Part shown: piece by piece, positions 38,345 to 49,095 of the stretch
How the letters are laid out: each line of letters starts with the position of its first letter
How positions within the stretch are numbered: position 1 is the first letter of the stretch
Source: Acanthochromis polyacanthus
Lineage: Eukaryota; Chordata; Actinopteri; Pomacentridae
Assembly: GCF_021347895.1 (NCBI RefSeq)
Contig: NC_067129.1
Location: forward strand, 36,056,604-36,120,603
DNA length: 64,000 bases
Reading direction: 5' to 3'
The notes under the pieces: model-generated
Databases searched by the model: none
The model's input: the letters and a program-made list of their open reading frames with translations, nothing else
What the model was told of the DNA's origin: nothing
Translations under genes and position numbers: made by a program

Positions 38345-38770
38345 ATAAAGCTATGAAGAGATATACAGAGAGTATGGAACGCACATCGCGACGTGCGCGC
38401 GTACGAAGCCGAGCTATTTACTGATTTCAAGACATGTTTTGGACAAAATATTATACTGAATTGTTTTGTCTGGATGCTAGCTTGGATTATGGCCATTTTT
38501 TTGTGGAATATTTTCATCTGTGACCAGTTATGAGCCTTCAAAGGTGAATTGTGCAAGTTTACGTGATTTGTTGTTTGTTGGACAAATGTGTTTATATTAC
38601 CCGCTGTGGTAATCACATCTGAAAGTGGTTTATACCGGCGGATTCATGAGAATCTAAACTTTCCATTGGTGTATAACGTTTCTTTCATCGAGTTTGCAGC
38701 TTTGGTGAATTTTGAAAAATGCTTATTCAGATCTCAAAACGTCCCGAATACGGGACACTTAAGCATAACG
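38345..38770. mobile_element. diverged relative of the TTAA MITE
   Basis: Shares internal phrases with the MITEs at 23634 and 48250: ttggattatggcc, accgctgtggtaatcacatc-type sequence, aaagtggtttataccggcgg and attcatgagaatctaa. The right end is decayed (cacttaagcataacggg in place of cactgaagcttaaaggg), and the left end and TTAA are not recognisable. Same orientation as copy 1. Confidence 0.65.
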
Positions 38771-38793
38771 GGATACATATATCAATATATATA

Positions 38794-38821
38794 AGTGTGT
38801 GTGTGTGTGTGTGTGTGTGTT
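38794..38821. repeat. (GT)n microsatellite
   Basis: About 13 GT units. Confidence 0.95.
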
Positions 38822-39096
38822 TGCATTGGTGCTTCCAGATTATGAGGACATTTCATCAGTTTACATACCGACATTATGAGGTGTTCTCATAATTCAAAGA
38901 CCGTAGCAGCACTCAGGAGGCTCCCAGTAACCTCCTCTCTCTTTTTCCCATCATGTCCTCACAACCCGATAAACCTGAAACTTTGTGGGTCGGTGTGTGT
39001 GCTCCGACACACAAATCCGCCGTCGCTTCCACATATGGTTTCCCTTCGTTCACACACAAAATGGCTCCTATGGACTGGCTGACAACTTCTTGTTCT

Positions 39097-39345
39097 GTGA
39101 TTGGCTGAGCCTCACTTCAATCCACCAGTTCTGAGCCGTGATTGGCTGAGCGTGAACGTCAATCAACTGGCTGTAGATTCTGATCTGTGATTGGCTGAGC
39201 ATGAATGTCAGTCAACTTCCTGTTTGTTCTGATCTGTGATTGGCTGAGCCAGATGGGCAAAGTTTAAAGGTAGACGGCAGACTTCTGACGGAGTTGACGG
39301 ACATACGAACGGTACACATGCACAACGTCAAATTAATATACAGGT
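39097..39345 (+). promoter_or_regulatory. candidate CCAAT-rich promoter with first-exon donor
   Basis: Four copies of tgattggctgagc (inverted CCAAT boxes, NF-Y-type) at 39098, 39139, 39188 and 39237, spaced 41-50 bp, in otherwise diverged repeats. About 90 bp after the last one stands a consensus splice donor CAG|gtaagtg (39344). A CpG-containing stretch (gacggagttgacgg) lies between. A YY1-like aaaatggct is at 39059. This arrangement would fit a TATA-less vertebrate promoter with a short non-coding first exon, but no downstream exon is assigned, and the repeats may just be a minisatellite. Confidence 0.3.
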
Positions 39346-39719
39346 AAGTGCCACTATTACACACTTTTTACCACGACATGTATCTGGATGTGTCTGAATG
39401 TATCAGGATGTGGCTGGTTTGGAAAACGAAGCAGGGCCAGATGTCAGCGTTTAGCACGACGCTGAAGTTAGCTTCCCATTCAGCAGCGTCCGATTCGGCT
39501 CTTAAGGGAAAAGTTAAGGGGAAATGAAATGAACGTGCGGTGCGACAGTTTATCCACTGATTATCTGTTTTTTTCGACACTTCTTGATGTGTAAACATTT
39601 TAGACATTTGGGTCTTTTAGACATTTGCTCCACAGACAGCATATAAACCTGTCTGTTCCTCAGCTGGCTGTCTACAGACGGTACATGACCTCCGTCGGTC
39701 CTCGGCTTTAGGAACACTC

Positions 39720-39800
39720 TGACGTCAGTGACGTCAAGTTAATGTGCTTGACAATAGCTCTTGTCAAGCACATTAACTATGCTTGACAAGAGCTATTGTA
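39720..39800. repeat. CRE-like sites and double hairpin
   Basis: tgacgtcagtgacgtca (39720-39736) holds two overlapping CRE-type TGACGTCA/TGACGTCA-like sites. Next is an inverted repeat with 17-bp perfect arms (39738-39754 and 39761-39777, loop tagctc). The segment after it (tatgcttgacaagagctatt) is complementary to the loop side, so two alternative stems are possible. Confidence 0.75.
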
Positions 39801-40365
39801 TTGTGAAACTTGTATTTTATTTGTGAAAACGTTAAGGGGATATTTCACCGTTTTTGCTTTATAACCAGTCCTTATTAGACCAGGTCCAGATTGAAAACCA
39901 CTGTACCTAGACTCCTCAAATCTGTACTCGACTATTCTACAGAGCCTGAACATTCAAAAAAATATAGTCTCTGATTTGTGAAACCTTTATTCTATTTGTG
40001 AAAATGCAACAAAGGCACATTTTACTGTTTTTTTTCTCATCCAGACCAAATTAGACCAGGTCCAGGTCGAGAACCACTACACTTAGACTCCTGAAATCTG
40101 GACTGAATAATTTTACAGAGCCTGTAGATTCATAAAAACATAGTCTCTGATTTGTGAAACCTTTATTCTATTTGTGAAAATGCAATAAAGGCACATTTTA
40201 CTGTTTTTTTCTCATCCAGACCACATTAGACCAGGTCCAGGTCGAGAACCGCTACACTTACACTCTTCAAATCTGGACTGAATTATTCTACAGAGCCTGT
40301 AGATTCATAAAAACATAGTCTCTGATTTGTGAAACCTTTATTCTATTTGTGAAAATCTTACTGTC
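39790..40365 (+). repeat. tandem repeat, about 176-bp unit
   Basis: Three full units and a partial one. The phrase ctgatttgtgaaacc starts at 39971, 40147 and 40322. Each unit carries agaccaggtccaggtc and tctacagagcctg. The first unit is the most diverged. Confidence 0.85.
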
Positions 40366-40594
40366 TGCCGTACTGCCTTCTCTGTTTCCCCTCTGTTCCA
40401 TATTCCTGCACGTCTCTCACTTCAATCAATGGATTTGTTGTTGGCATATTTTGCTTTTTTCTTTTTTCCATTACTTGGAACTACCAACACAAACATACCA
40501 ACTACCAACACTGAAAGATAACATAACAAACTAGAAAAGCACTTGGAGAGCGCAGACCTCCGCCAGGCCATCTGTCTGTCTGTCTGTCTGTTTG

Positions 40595-40845
40595 TCTGTT
40601 AACAGCATAACTCAAAAAGTTATGGATGGATTTTCACCAATTTTTTACAGACTCTGTACAATTGAGAGATGGCGGCCATCTCTCAATTGTACAGAGTTCT
40701 TCAAAAAAATCCTGGATCCAGACGGTGATCCGGATCACCTCCAAAATCTAATCGATTGTTACTTTTGCTCTTCTGGACATTCTGTAAAAATCTGGTGAAA
40801 ATCCATCCATAACTTTTTGAGTTATGCTGTTAACAGACAAACAAA
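40595..40845. mobile_element. foldback MITE-like element
   Basis: The outer arms tctgttaacagcataactc... and ...gagttatgctgttaacaga are inverted copies of about 50 bp. Inside, 40651-40697 is a palindrome with 23-bp perfect arms around a single G. The border phrase agcgcagacctccgccaggc on the left, and cctccaggcagaggtaata on the right, belong to a common fish repeat type. No ORF. Confidence 0.75.
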
Positions 40846-41040
40846 CTCTGATGATTACATAACCTCCAGGCAGAGGTAATAACAGAAATATGTGTACTTC
40901 ACAGAACAAAGAAGTACACATCTTCTGAGGTTAAATAAGTACCAACACTTCTCTTAATTATACTATACACAAGAAATAGTAATACTGCTATTCCTGTATT
41001 TATGTGTTCATAAATGTAAGTCAGCCAGCTGTTGGCCTAC

Positions 41041-41244
41041 CTCTGACAGCATTACGTTCAGGATATATTTGATCCTGTCCGAGGACACCATGGTGTTGAT
41101 TTCGGAAGATAGGGTATCACAGCTGTCAAGAAGGTCTGACAGGTACCTCACAATTCTGTCCAGCTACATATCATCATCAAAGATGATTGGGACCCACTGA
41201 TCTTTAAAAGAAAATTGAGGCTTCTCATCACTGGAAAGAATGGC
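41041..41244 (-). pseudogene. possible host exon with one stop
   Basis: 204 bp, 68 codons in one frame between an acceptor (catatttttcag, ending at 41245) and a donor (GAG|gtaggc). Reads like a genuine protein segment (AILSSDEKPQFSFKDQW..., ending DRIKYILNVMLSE) except for a TAG at codon 27. From memory it recalls the C-terminal region of expanded teleost PWWP3A/MUM1-like proteins, but I am not sure of that. No neighbouring exon was found. Either a gene relic or an exon with a nonsense mutation. Confidence 0.4.
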
Positions 41245-41508
41245 CTGAAAAATATGGATTATGGAAATAATGAAACATGTATATATGTAATATTTAGTTC
41301 TTTTCTATTCTTCTTTGCTCAAATAAACATATCATACATATTTGCAAAGACTCATGTTTCCACAATTTTGTTGTAGTCTTGCGCATATTGGAGTGGTGTA
41401 CTTGGCAGAAAACATATTTTTAATCAAAAAAGAAAGCATCTCTAATTCCATTAATCTATAACAGGTAAATAGGTGTTTAAAATATCACATTGCTGTATAT
41501 CATAGAGT

Positions 41509-43996
41509 AATGTAGCTGCAAGGGGACACAAGCTAGTGTCTTATTGTGCCGGTCCCAAGCCCAGATAAATACAGAGGGTTGTGGCAGGAAGGGCATCCGA
41601 CATAAAACTTTGGCCAAATCAAACATGCGAATCAAATGTATGACTTCCATACCGGATCGGTCGAGGCCTGGGTTAACGACCGCCATCGGTGCTGTCGACC
41701 TACAGGGTGCCGGTGGAAAATGGACGACTGTTGGTCGAAGAAGGAGGGGAGGAAGGTGTGTTCGTAGGAAGAGAGAGAAGAGGAACACAAAGAGTCTAGG
41801 ACTGAGAGTAGGGACTTTGAATGTTGGAACTATGACAGGAAAGGGTAGAGAGCTGGTTGACATGATGCAGAGGAGGAAGGTGGACATACTGTGTGTCCAG
41901 GAGACCAGGTGGAAAGGTAGTAAAGCTAGAAGTTTAGGAGCAGGGTTCAAGTTGTTCTATCATGGTGTAGATAGGAAGAGAAATGGAGTAGGAGTTATAC
42001 TGAAGGAGGAGTTTGTTAGGAATGTCCTGGAGGTAAAAAGAGTGTCAGATCAAGTGATGAGCATGAAGCTAGAAATCGAAGGTGTGATGTTCAGTGTTGT
42101 TAGTGGGTATGCGCCACAGGTAGGATATGAGCTGGAGGAGAAGCAGAAATTCTGGTTGGACCTTGATGAAGTGATGCAGAGCATCCCTAGAAGTGAGAGA
42201 GTTGTCATTGGTGCAGACTTCAGTGGACATGTTGGTGCAGGAAACAGAGATGATGAGGAGGTCATGGGCAGGTTTGGTATCCAGGAGAGGAACGCAGAAG
42301 GACAGATGGTGGTTGACTTTGCAAAAAGGATGGAAATGGCTGTAGTGAATACTTTCTTCCAGAAGAGGCAGGAACATTGGGTGACCTATAAGAGTGGAGG
42401 TAGGAGCACACAGGTAGACTACATCTTGTGTAGACAGTGTAATCTGAAGGAGATCAGTGACTGCAAAGTAGTTGCAGGTGAGAGTGTAGCCAGACAGCAT
42501 AGGGTGGTGGTGTGTAGGATGACCCTGGTGGTGAAGAAGATGAAGAGGACAAAGGCAGAGCAGAGGACCAAATGGTGGAAGCTGAAAAAGGAAGAGTGTT
42601 GTATGACTTTCAGGAAAGAGTTAAGGCAGGCTTTGGATGGTCAGGAGGTGCTTCCAGATGACTGGACAACTACAGCAAATGTGATCAGGGAGACAGGCCG
42701 GAGAGTACTTGGTGTGTCATCTGGAAGGAAAGGAGATAAGGAGACTTGGTGGTGGAATGAGGAGGTGCAGGAGTGGATCCAGAGAAAGAGGTTAGCTAAG
42801 AAGAAGTGGGACACTGAGAGGACTGAAGAGAGTAGACAGGAGTACAGGGAGATGCAGCGTAAGGTGAAAGTAGAGGTGGCAAAGGCCAAACAAGGGGCTT
42901 ACGATGACTTGTATGCTAGGTTGGACAGTAAGGAGGGAGAGACTGACCTGTATAGGTTGGCAAGGCAGAGAGACAGAGATGGGAAGGATGTGCAGCAGGT
43001 TAGGGTGATAAAGGATAAGGATGGAAGTGTGTTGACAGGTGCCAATAGTGTGATGGGAAGATGGAAAGGGTACTTTGAAGAGTTGATGAATGAGGAAAAT
43101 GAGAGAGAATGAAGAGTCGAAGAGGTGACTGTTGTGGACCAGGAAGTAGCAAAGATTAGTAAGGATGAAGTGAGGAGGGCATTGAAGAGGATGAAGAGTG
43201 GAAAGGCACTTGGTCCTGATGATATACCTGTGGAGGTATGGAAGTGTCTCGGAGAGGTAGCAGTACAGTTTCTGACTGGGTTGTTCAACAGGATCTTAGT
43301 GAGAAGATGCCCGAGGAATGGAGGAGAAGTGTGCTGGTGTCCATCTTTAAGAACAAGGGAGATGTGCAGAGTTGTGGCAACTACAGAGGAATAAAGCTGA
43401 TGAGCCACACGATGAAGCTATGGGAAAGAGTAGTTGAAGCTAGACTAAGGGCAGAGGTGAACATCTGTGAGCAGCAGCATGGTTTCATGCCAAGAAAGAG
43501 TACAACAGATGCAATATTTGCTTTGAGGATGTTGATAGAGAAGTACAGAGAAGGTCAGAAGGAGCTGCATTGTGTCTTTGTAGATCTGGAGAAAGCTTAT
43601 GACAGGGTGCCCAGAGAGGAACTGTGGTTTTGTATGAGGAAGTCTGGAGTGGCAGAGAAGTATGTTAGAGTGGTGCAGGACATGTATGAGGATTGTAAGA
43701 CAGTGGTGAGGTGGGCTGTAGGAATAACAGAGGAGTTCAAGGTGGAGGTGGGACTACATCAGGGATCAGCTCTGAGCCCCTTCTTGTTTGCTATGGTGAT
43801 GGACAGGATGACAGACGAGGTTAGACAGGAGTCTCCATGGACTATGATGTTTGCAGATGACATTATGATCTGTAGTGAGAGCAGGGAACAGGTGGAGGAG
43901 AAGCTAGAGGCGTGGAGGTTTGCCCTGGAAAGGAGAGGAATGAAGGTTAGCCGCAGCAAAACGGAGTATCTGTGTGTGAATGAGAGGAACTTATAA
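41509..43996 (+). mobile_element. RTE-clade LINE, copy 2 (3'-truncated)
   Basis: Begins like copy 1 (aatgtagctgcaaggggaca) and runs through endonuclease and most of RT, ending after NERNL near 43996, before the usual C-terminal part. The lower strand shows only shadow frames. Confidence 0.88.
41544..43996 (+). pseudogene. RTE endonuclease-reverse transcriptase
   Basis: Endonuclease: TLNVGTM, ILCVQETRW, VVSGYAPQ, VIGADFSGHVG. Linker region with many basic residues, then RT: GKALGPDDIPVEVWK, YRGIKLMSHTMKLWERVVE, QHGFMPRKSTTDAIFALR, VFVDLEKAYDRVPR, GLHQGSALSPFLF and FADD (43850-43861; the family usually has YADD). Two lesions: a TGA at 43110-43112 and a frame change near 43290 between two RT blocks. 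Otherwise well preserved. Confidence 0.88.
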
Positions 43997-44098
43997 GTTG
44001 TTCTTGTTGCACTTTACATTCTTTATATTATCTCATAAATAGTGTTTGCTACATAACGAGTAGTTATCTCAGGTTATTGTTTTCATTCTTCTCGTCAG

Positions 44099-44179
44099 GG
44101 AGAGGTGTGTTTACACAGGAATACATTGAACCAAAAAGTTTTGTGGTGGAGTACTGTGGAATTTTGTCTCCAAGTAAAG
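44099..44179 (+). CDS. SET-domain exon (partial gene)
   Basis: 27 codons between a strong acceptor (ttcattcttctcgtcag) and a possible donor (AAAG|gtctgg). The peptide begins GRGVFTQEYIEPKSFVVEYC, the start of a SET domain (GRGV...F..EY.G), as in KMT5A-like lysine methyltransferases expanded in fish. No other SET exon is in the window. The following 15 kb holds no NHxC or GEEL-type motif that I could find, so this is probably a gene fragment or relic carried among repeats. The donor does not match the consensus well. Confidence 0.5.
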
Positions 44180-44195
44180 GTCTGGATGACAAGAA

Positions 44196-44283
44196 CTTCT
44201 TCTTATTTTCCTTTCGGCTTTTCCCTTCAGGGGTCGCCACAGCGAATCAATTGCCTCCATCAAACCCTGTCTTCTGCATCCTC
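44196..44283 (-). mobile_element. RTE-type LINE 3' tail
   Basis: ttcggcttttcccttcaggg gtcgccacagcgaatca is the inverted 3' end common to fish RTE/Rex-like repeats. It leads straight into the minisatellite. Confidence 0.6.
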
Positions 44284-44632
44284 TTTTTGTCATTTTCTGT
44301 CGTGTTTTTGTCATTTTCTGTCATGTTTTTGTCATTTTGTGTCTTGTCGTGTTTTTGTCATTTTGTGTCCTGTTTTTGTCATTTTGTGGCATTTTTTTGT
44401 TATTTTGCATCACATTTCTGTTTATTTTGTGTCTTGTATTTGTTGTTTGTTTCTTGCTTTATCATTTTGTGTCTTGGTTTTGTCGTTATCTGTCTTGCTT
44501 TGTAATTTTGTCTCTTTTGTTTTGTGTCTTGCTTTGGCCATTTTGTTTCTTTTCTTTGTTGTTTTGTCTCGTTTCTGTCATTTTGTGTCTTGTGTTGTTT
44601 TATTTTTTCTTTGTCGTTTTGTGTCTCTATTT
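44284..44632. repeat. 21-bp minisatellite, left block
   Basis: Units of ttttgtcattttgtgtcttg type, 20-22 bp, imperfect. In translation it gives FCHFVSC-like repeats in every forward frame; these are not genes. Confidence 0.9.
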
Positions 44633-44985
44633 TGTAGCGATATTGCCTTATTAAACGTTAATTTAATAAGTATGCACTCGTTGATGATAGTTTATTAATC
44701 GGGGCACCACCCAGTCTATTTACTGGGAAATTATTAATCAATCTTAATAAAAATATTATAAATGGATTGAAAATTTTGATTAATTAATCAGTCTAATATC
44801 TGAATGTCGAGAATCCTCGAAAAACAATGACCCCAGTCAACACATATAAACGCAAAAGAGACTGTAATTGTGGTTTAAATGAAAGATATTTATTGACTAA
44901 AACTAATAACAAAACAGTGATTAATACAGTAATAAGTATAATGTGTGTGTGTGTGGGGGGGTGTAGGTGATGGTAGATGGGTGTG

Positions 44986-45017
<32 letters not shown>

Positions 45018-47031
45018 TGCGTTAATTATTCAGATTTGCATTTCTAACTAGGATTATGGACTGAGTAATCAGACCGCTGAAGGTATGACGAGATGATTAA
45101 TAATTTGGAAAAATGAACGGCTGATAGGTGACTAAACGGAGTTATTAAAAGGAAGATTTTGGAAGCTATTTAAGGAAGATTTCAAGCTATTTTTGAGACG
45201 TCAACCCAATAATTCAGATCACACCAATGCGTTTGCTGGCTTACTTTTTTGAAGAACGGGTCGCTCAGAATTCGTTCCGGCTGGGACCACGTTGCGTCTT
45301 GAACGGAACTTCAATCCTCGGCGGATCCCCGAGTCATGAAGTCTGTCGCTATGGCAACGTCTTAGCGTCCTGCCGTCTTGGGAGTTGTGGAGCGCCTCTG
45401 GTTCGGTTCGGGCCAGCTGGGTGGATCTCAGCAGATGGTGGGGAGAACGCAGGAACGTTCGTCCTTCTCTGGGGTTGACTTGACCGAAAAATAGCTTGAT
45501 AACAAAATAAAACCGCAGGCTCTTGTTTTGTCTCGGTCAGCAGTTTTGGCTGGAGAACAGATGAATAAAGAGCCGCTAAAAAAAAAACTGTCGGAGCCGT
45601 GAAAACGGGATCAAATTAGTTCTTAATTAAAAATAATTGTCGTCAAATAAAAATGGACTTCATTTGTTTAAATAGTGAGCGAAGATATCGATTCTTTGAT
45701 TTAAAAGAAAAATGATTAAGAGTCATGGTTAGCAAAGGCCAGCCCTGCTACCAGGATAAACTTAGAATAAAGAGGACAAAAGATAGTGAAAGGCGCCAAA
45801 GAAAGAACAAAAGAACTGCTCGAACTTAGTTTCTGTAAGCAAGTTAGTAAGAAGAGAGCGTAAGAGTAAGAGAGTGAGCAACGTAAAATGGCTGGTTTTA
45901 AAGACTTTCTCTGAGAAGGGGCGTGGAAGTGTCGGCTGAGCGCCGCGTCCTTTGAATCTGGAGGGAACCTCCCACCTTTGGGATCACAGGGGAGAGATGA
46001 AACTAATCAAATGATTAAAAATATTAAAACGTGCAAAAAGAACGATCTGTTTACTCCTCCATGATCCTTACAATATATTTTAACCGATCAAAGATAAAAT
46101 AAGCTGATTATACAAGCTAGTCTAAGAATATGTGAGTTCTAGTTTCTATTTTATATGTTCGTGTGCATTCTAGTGGTTATTATATGTATCACAGGAAAGA
46201 CATGGTGACATACGTTCATACAAGGCAGAATAAAATAGTTTCCAACGGCTTTGAAACCTGAATAACGCAAAGTTTTTACAGTTAATACAGGGAAAACCTT
46301 GATACTGTCATGGCATTCCGACGTCAATAGGGGGCAATGTTGAGCTGTGGAAGAAATGGGTCCGGCAGACAATAAATTTTCAGAATTAATATCTCAGGAC
46401 AGAAACATGCTAGAGACGTCGGAGTTGGACTAACATGTATAACAACTTATCATTTCAACTTTAATATCTTCAAAATCACAAAATAAATTTCAGAAGCATG
46501 ATTTAAGAAAGACAGTCCTTCTGAGCAACAAACAGGCTGAGTGTCTTTCTACAGAGGTGAGAAGCAGGTCATTAGAATATTTATGACCCTGCTTATCTGA
46601 TGGCAGACCGGGAGAGCAGCAGAGGTTCAGCTGCGAGGACACTTAGTTCATCAAAGCAGTTCTGTCGGTGTGGACCACAAACATTTGAATGGTAATCAAA
46701 TTTAAAGGTGTTAACAGTACTCTGAGAAAAAGGGTCTGTATGTGAAGTTAGAAATACATGAAAGCATAAATGTCCCAATTCAATACAGGAATAGTGGCAG
46801 CTTGCAAAAAGGAGTCTCTTAAGCAATGTCATAGGTCACCATAAGCATGAATTTAGGGTGTCCTGGGGGATAGTAGAGATGTCTCTGAAATGATGCAGGT
46901 CTCTCTCTGGTCATAAAAAAAGCACTTTGGCTGTTTACTTAGGTCTTTGGGAGAGAGAGTTTCGTTGTTATCTAAGGAGGGAATCTGCTGTGGAATGTTG
47001 AATCACTTAAAAACTGGATGTCTTACTACAA
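44633..47031. other. 2.4-kb insert splitting the minisatellite; possible solo LTR
   Basis: The left 1440 bp (44633-46072) begins TGTAGCGATATT and ends CATGATCCTTACA, so on either strand it has TG...CA limits. On the minus strand an aataaatatctttca site lies in the far half. It may be a long solo LTR, but no exact target duplication is visible. It includes (TG)n/(TGCG)n at 44942-45022. The remaining part (46073-47031) has no recognised feature. An 83-codon plus frame at 45227-45478 has no known domain. Confidence 0.35.
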
Positions 47032-48030
47032 TATTGTGTCTTGATTTGTAATGTCTCTTTTTTTTTATTTTGTCACATTTCTGTTCCTTTAATGTCTTGT
47101 TATCTTATTGCATTTTTTTGCCTTTTTGTGTCTTGTTTGTGTCGTTTTGTGTCTTGCTTTGTAATTTTGTCTTGTTTTTTTTGTTTTGTGTCTTGTTTCT
47201 GTTGTTTTGTGTCTTGTTTTTGTAGTTTTATGCCTTGTTTTTGTCATTTTGTGTCTGATTTTTGTCTTTTTGTGTCTTGCTTTGTAAAGTTGTCTGGCTT
47301 TGTAATGTTGTTTCTTGTATTTGTCATTTTGTGTCTTGTTTTTGCCGTTTTGTGGCATGTTTTGTTATTTTGCATCACGTTTCTGTTTGTTTTATGTCTT
47401 GTATTTGTTGTTTTGTTCCTTGCTTTGCCATTTTGTGTCTTGCTTTTGTCGTTATCTGTCTTGTTTTGTTGTTTTTTGTGTTGTTTTTGTCGTTTTGTGT
47501 CTTGTTTTTGTCGTTTTCTGTCTTGCTTTGTAATTTTGTTTTGTTATTTTGTGCCTCATTTCTGTTGTTCTGTTTCTTGGTTTGTAATTTTGTGTCTTGT
47601 TTTTGTGGTTTTCTGTCTTGTTTTGTAATTTTGTCTTTTGCTATTTTGTGTCTCGTTTGTCATTTTGTGTCTTGTATTTGTCATTTTGTGTCTTGCTTTG
47701 TCATGTTGTGGCTTGTTTTTGTCGTTTTCTGTCTTGCTTTGTAATTTTGTCTTTTGTTATTTTGTGTCTTGTTTCTGTCATTTTGTGGCTTGTATTTGTG
47801 TTTTGGATTGTCATTTTGTGGCTTGTTTTGTTATTTTGAGTCACGTTTCTGTTCATTTTGTGTGTTGTTTTTGTCTTTTTGTGTGTTTTTGTCCTTTTGT
47901 GTCTTGTTTCTGTCATTTTGCATCTGGTTTTTGTGGTTTTGTGTATAGCTGTGTCATTTTGTGTCTTGATTTGGTCATTTTGTGTCTTGTTCTGTTTTTG
48001 TGTGTCTCGTTTTTGTTGTTTTGTGCTTTA
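47032..48030. repeat. 21-bp minisatellite, right block
   Basis: The same unit as 44284-44632, about 45 imperfect copies. The overlapping long forward frames here (for example 47041-47628) are by-products of a unit divisible by three. Confidence 0.9.
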
Positions 48031-48193
48031 GTCACAGATGATCTTTTTATGTCACAGATGATCTTGTTACTATCGCCACAAACTCAGACTCGAGTTTGTT
48101 GTAGTATTCTGTGTTGTAGTTTCTAAGACAGGTGGTGATGTGTGGCACTTCTTATTTTTCAAAATGAGGAATAATCCTATCAAATTCGACTTT

Positions 48194-48236
48194 TCACTCA
48201 GATCCGTTCATTGTGTCCATGAACGGATCTGAGTGA
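48194..48236. repeat. hairpin, 18-bp perfect arms
   Basis: TCACTCAGATCCGTTCAT at 48194-48211 and its complement at 48219-48236, loop tgtgtcc. It lies 10 bp outside the next MITE. Confidence 0.85.
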
Positions 48237-48249
48237 TAACATATATTAA

Positions 48250-48794
48250 CCCTTTATGCTTCAGTGCGTCGTAGGTGTACCACCTGCGGTACACCTACTA
48301 ATTTGCATAGGAATTTCAAGAATGTCCGACGGCTGCAAACTCGATTATACAAACACTATACGCCGATGGAAAGCTTAGATTCTCATGAATCCGTCGGTAT
48401 AAACCACTTTCAGATGTGATTACCACAGCGGGTGAGAAAAACACATTTGTCCGACAAAAACAAATATTCATCCATCCGTTCTCTATACACGGCTTCAATG
48501 CACACAGCGCGACTCACATTTCCGGGTTCATTATTACACACAGAAAAAAAGATTCCACAAAAAACGGCCATAATCCAACCTTTTACATCCAGACAACACA
48601 AGCCAGTAAACTATTTTGTCCAAAACATGTCCTGAAGTCGGTATAAAATCCACGAATCGGTCGTTTTCAAGGAAATGCACTTCGTGATGTGCGTCCAATA
48701 TTCCTTGTATTTTTCGTCATTTTTTTTATTTAAAAATAGAATATTAGCGATTTTTTGTACTGAAAACGGCTGGAATTGACTGAAGCTTAAAGGG
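48250..48794. mobile_element. TTAA-flanked (piggyBac-like) MITE, copy 2
   Basis: 545 bp with TTAA at 48246-48249 and 48795-48798. Inverted relative to copy 1. Ends CCCTTTATGCTTCAGT and ACTGAAGCTTAAAGGG. It has the same near-end palindrome in decayed form (48274-48295). The internal 76-codon frame (48416-48646) parallels that of copy 1 with few changes. Confidence 0.9.
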
Positions 48795-49095
48795 TTAAGC
48801 TGTGGTTCTGCAATGATTGTCTTATCAAAATGCAATATAGATGTAGTGTTAGACTTAAACTTGTGCTGAGGACTAGTATAGGTCATCTGGGTCATTGTAA
48901 AAATCTGCACAACTGTGATAACTTTGAGATTTGTAGAAATTGGTGTTCGGTCTACAACTGTTCTGGTACATGACTTCTTACTCATTTTCTTCCTTACTGA
49001 CAAGGAAGTAGCGAGACAAACGTACATTTCCTCTGTTTAATTGCAGACCAGCTGTGAAGAACCATGCGCGACACAGGCTGAGACAGAAATTGCCA

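Noticed and set aside
47041..48126. Long forward frames rich in Cys, Phe, Leu and Val
   Set aside because: They arise from a 21-bp minisatellite whose unit is a multiple of three. All forward frames give similar peptides and there is no start context or domain.
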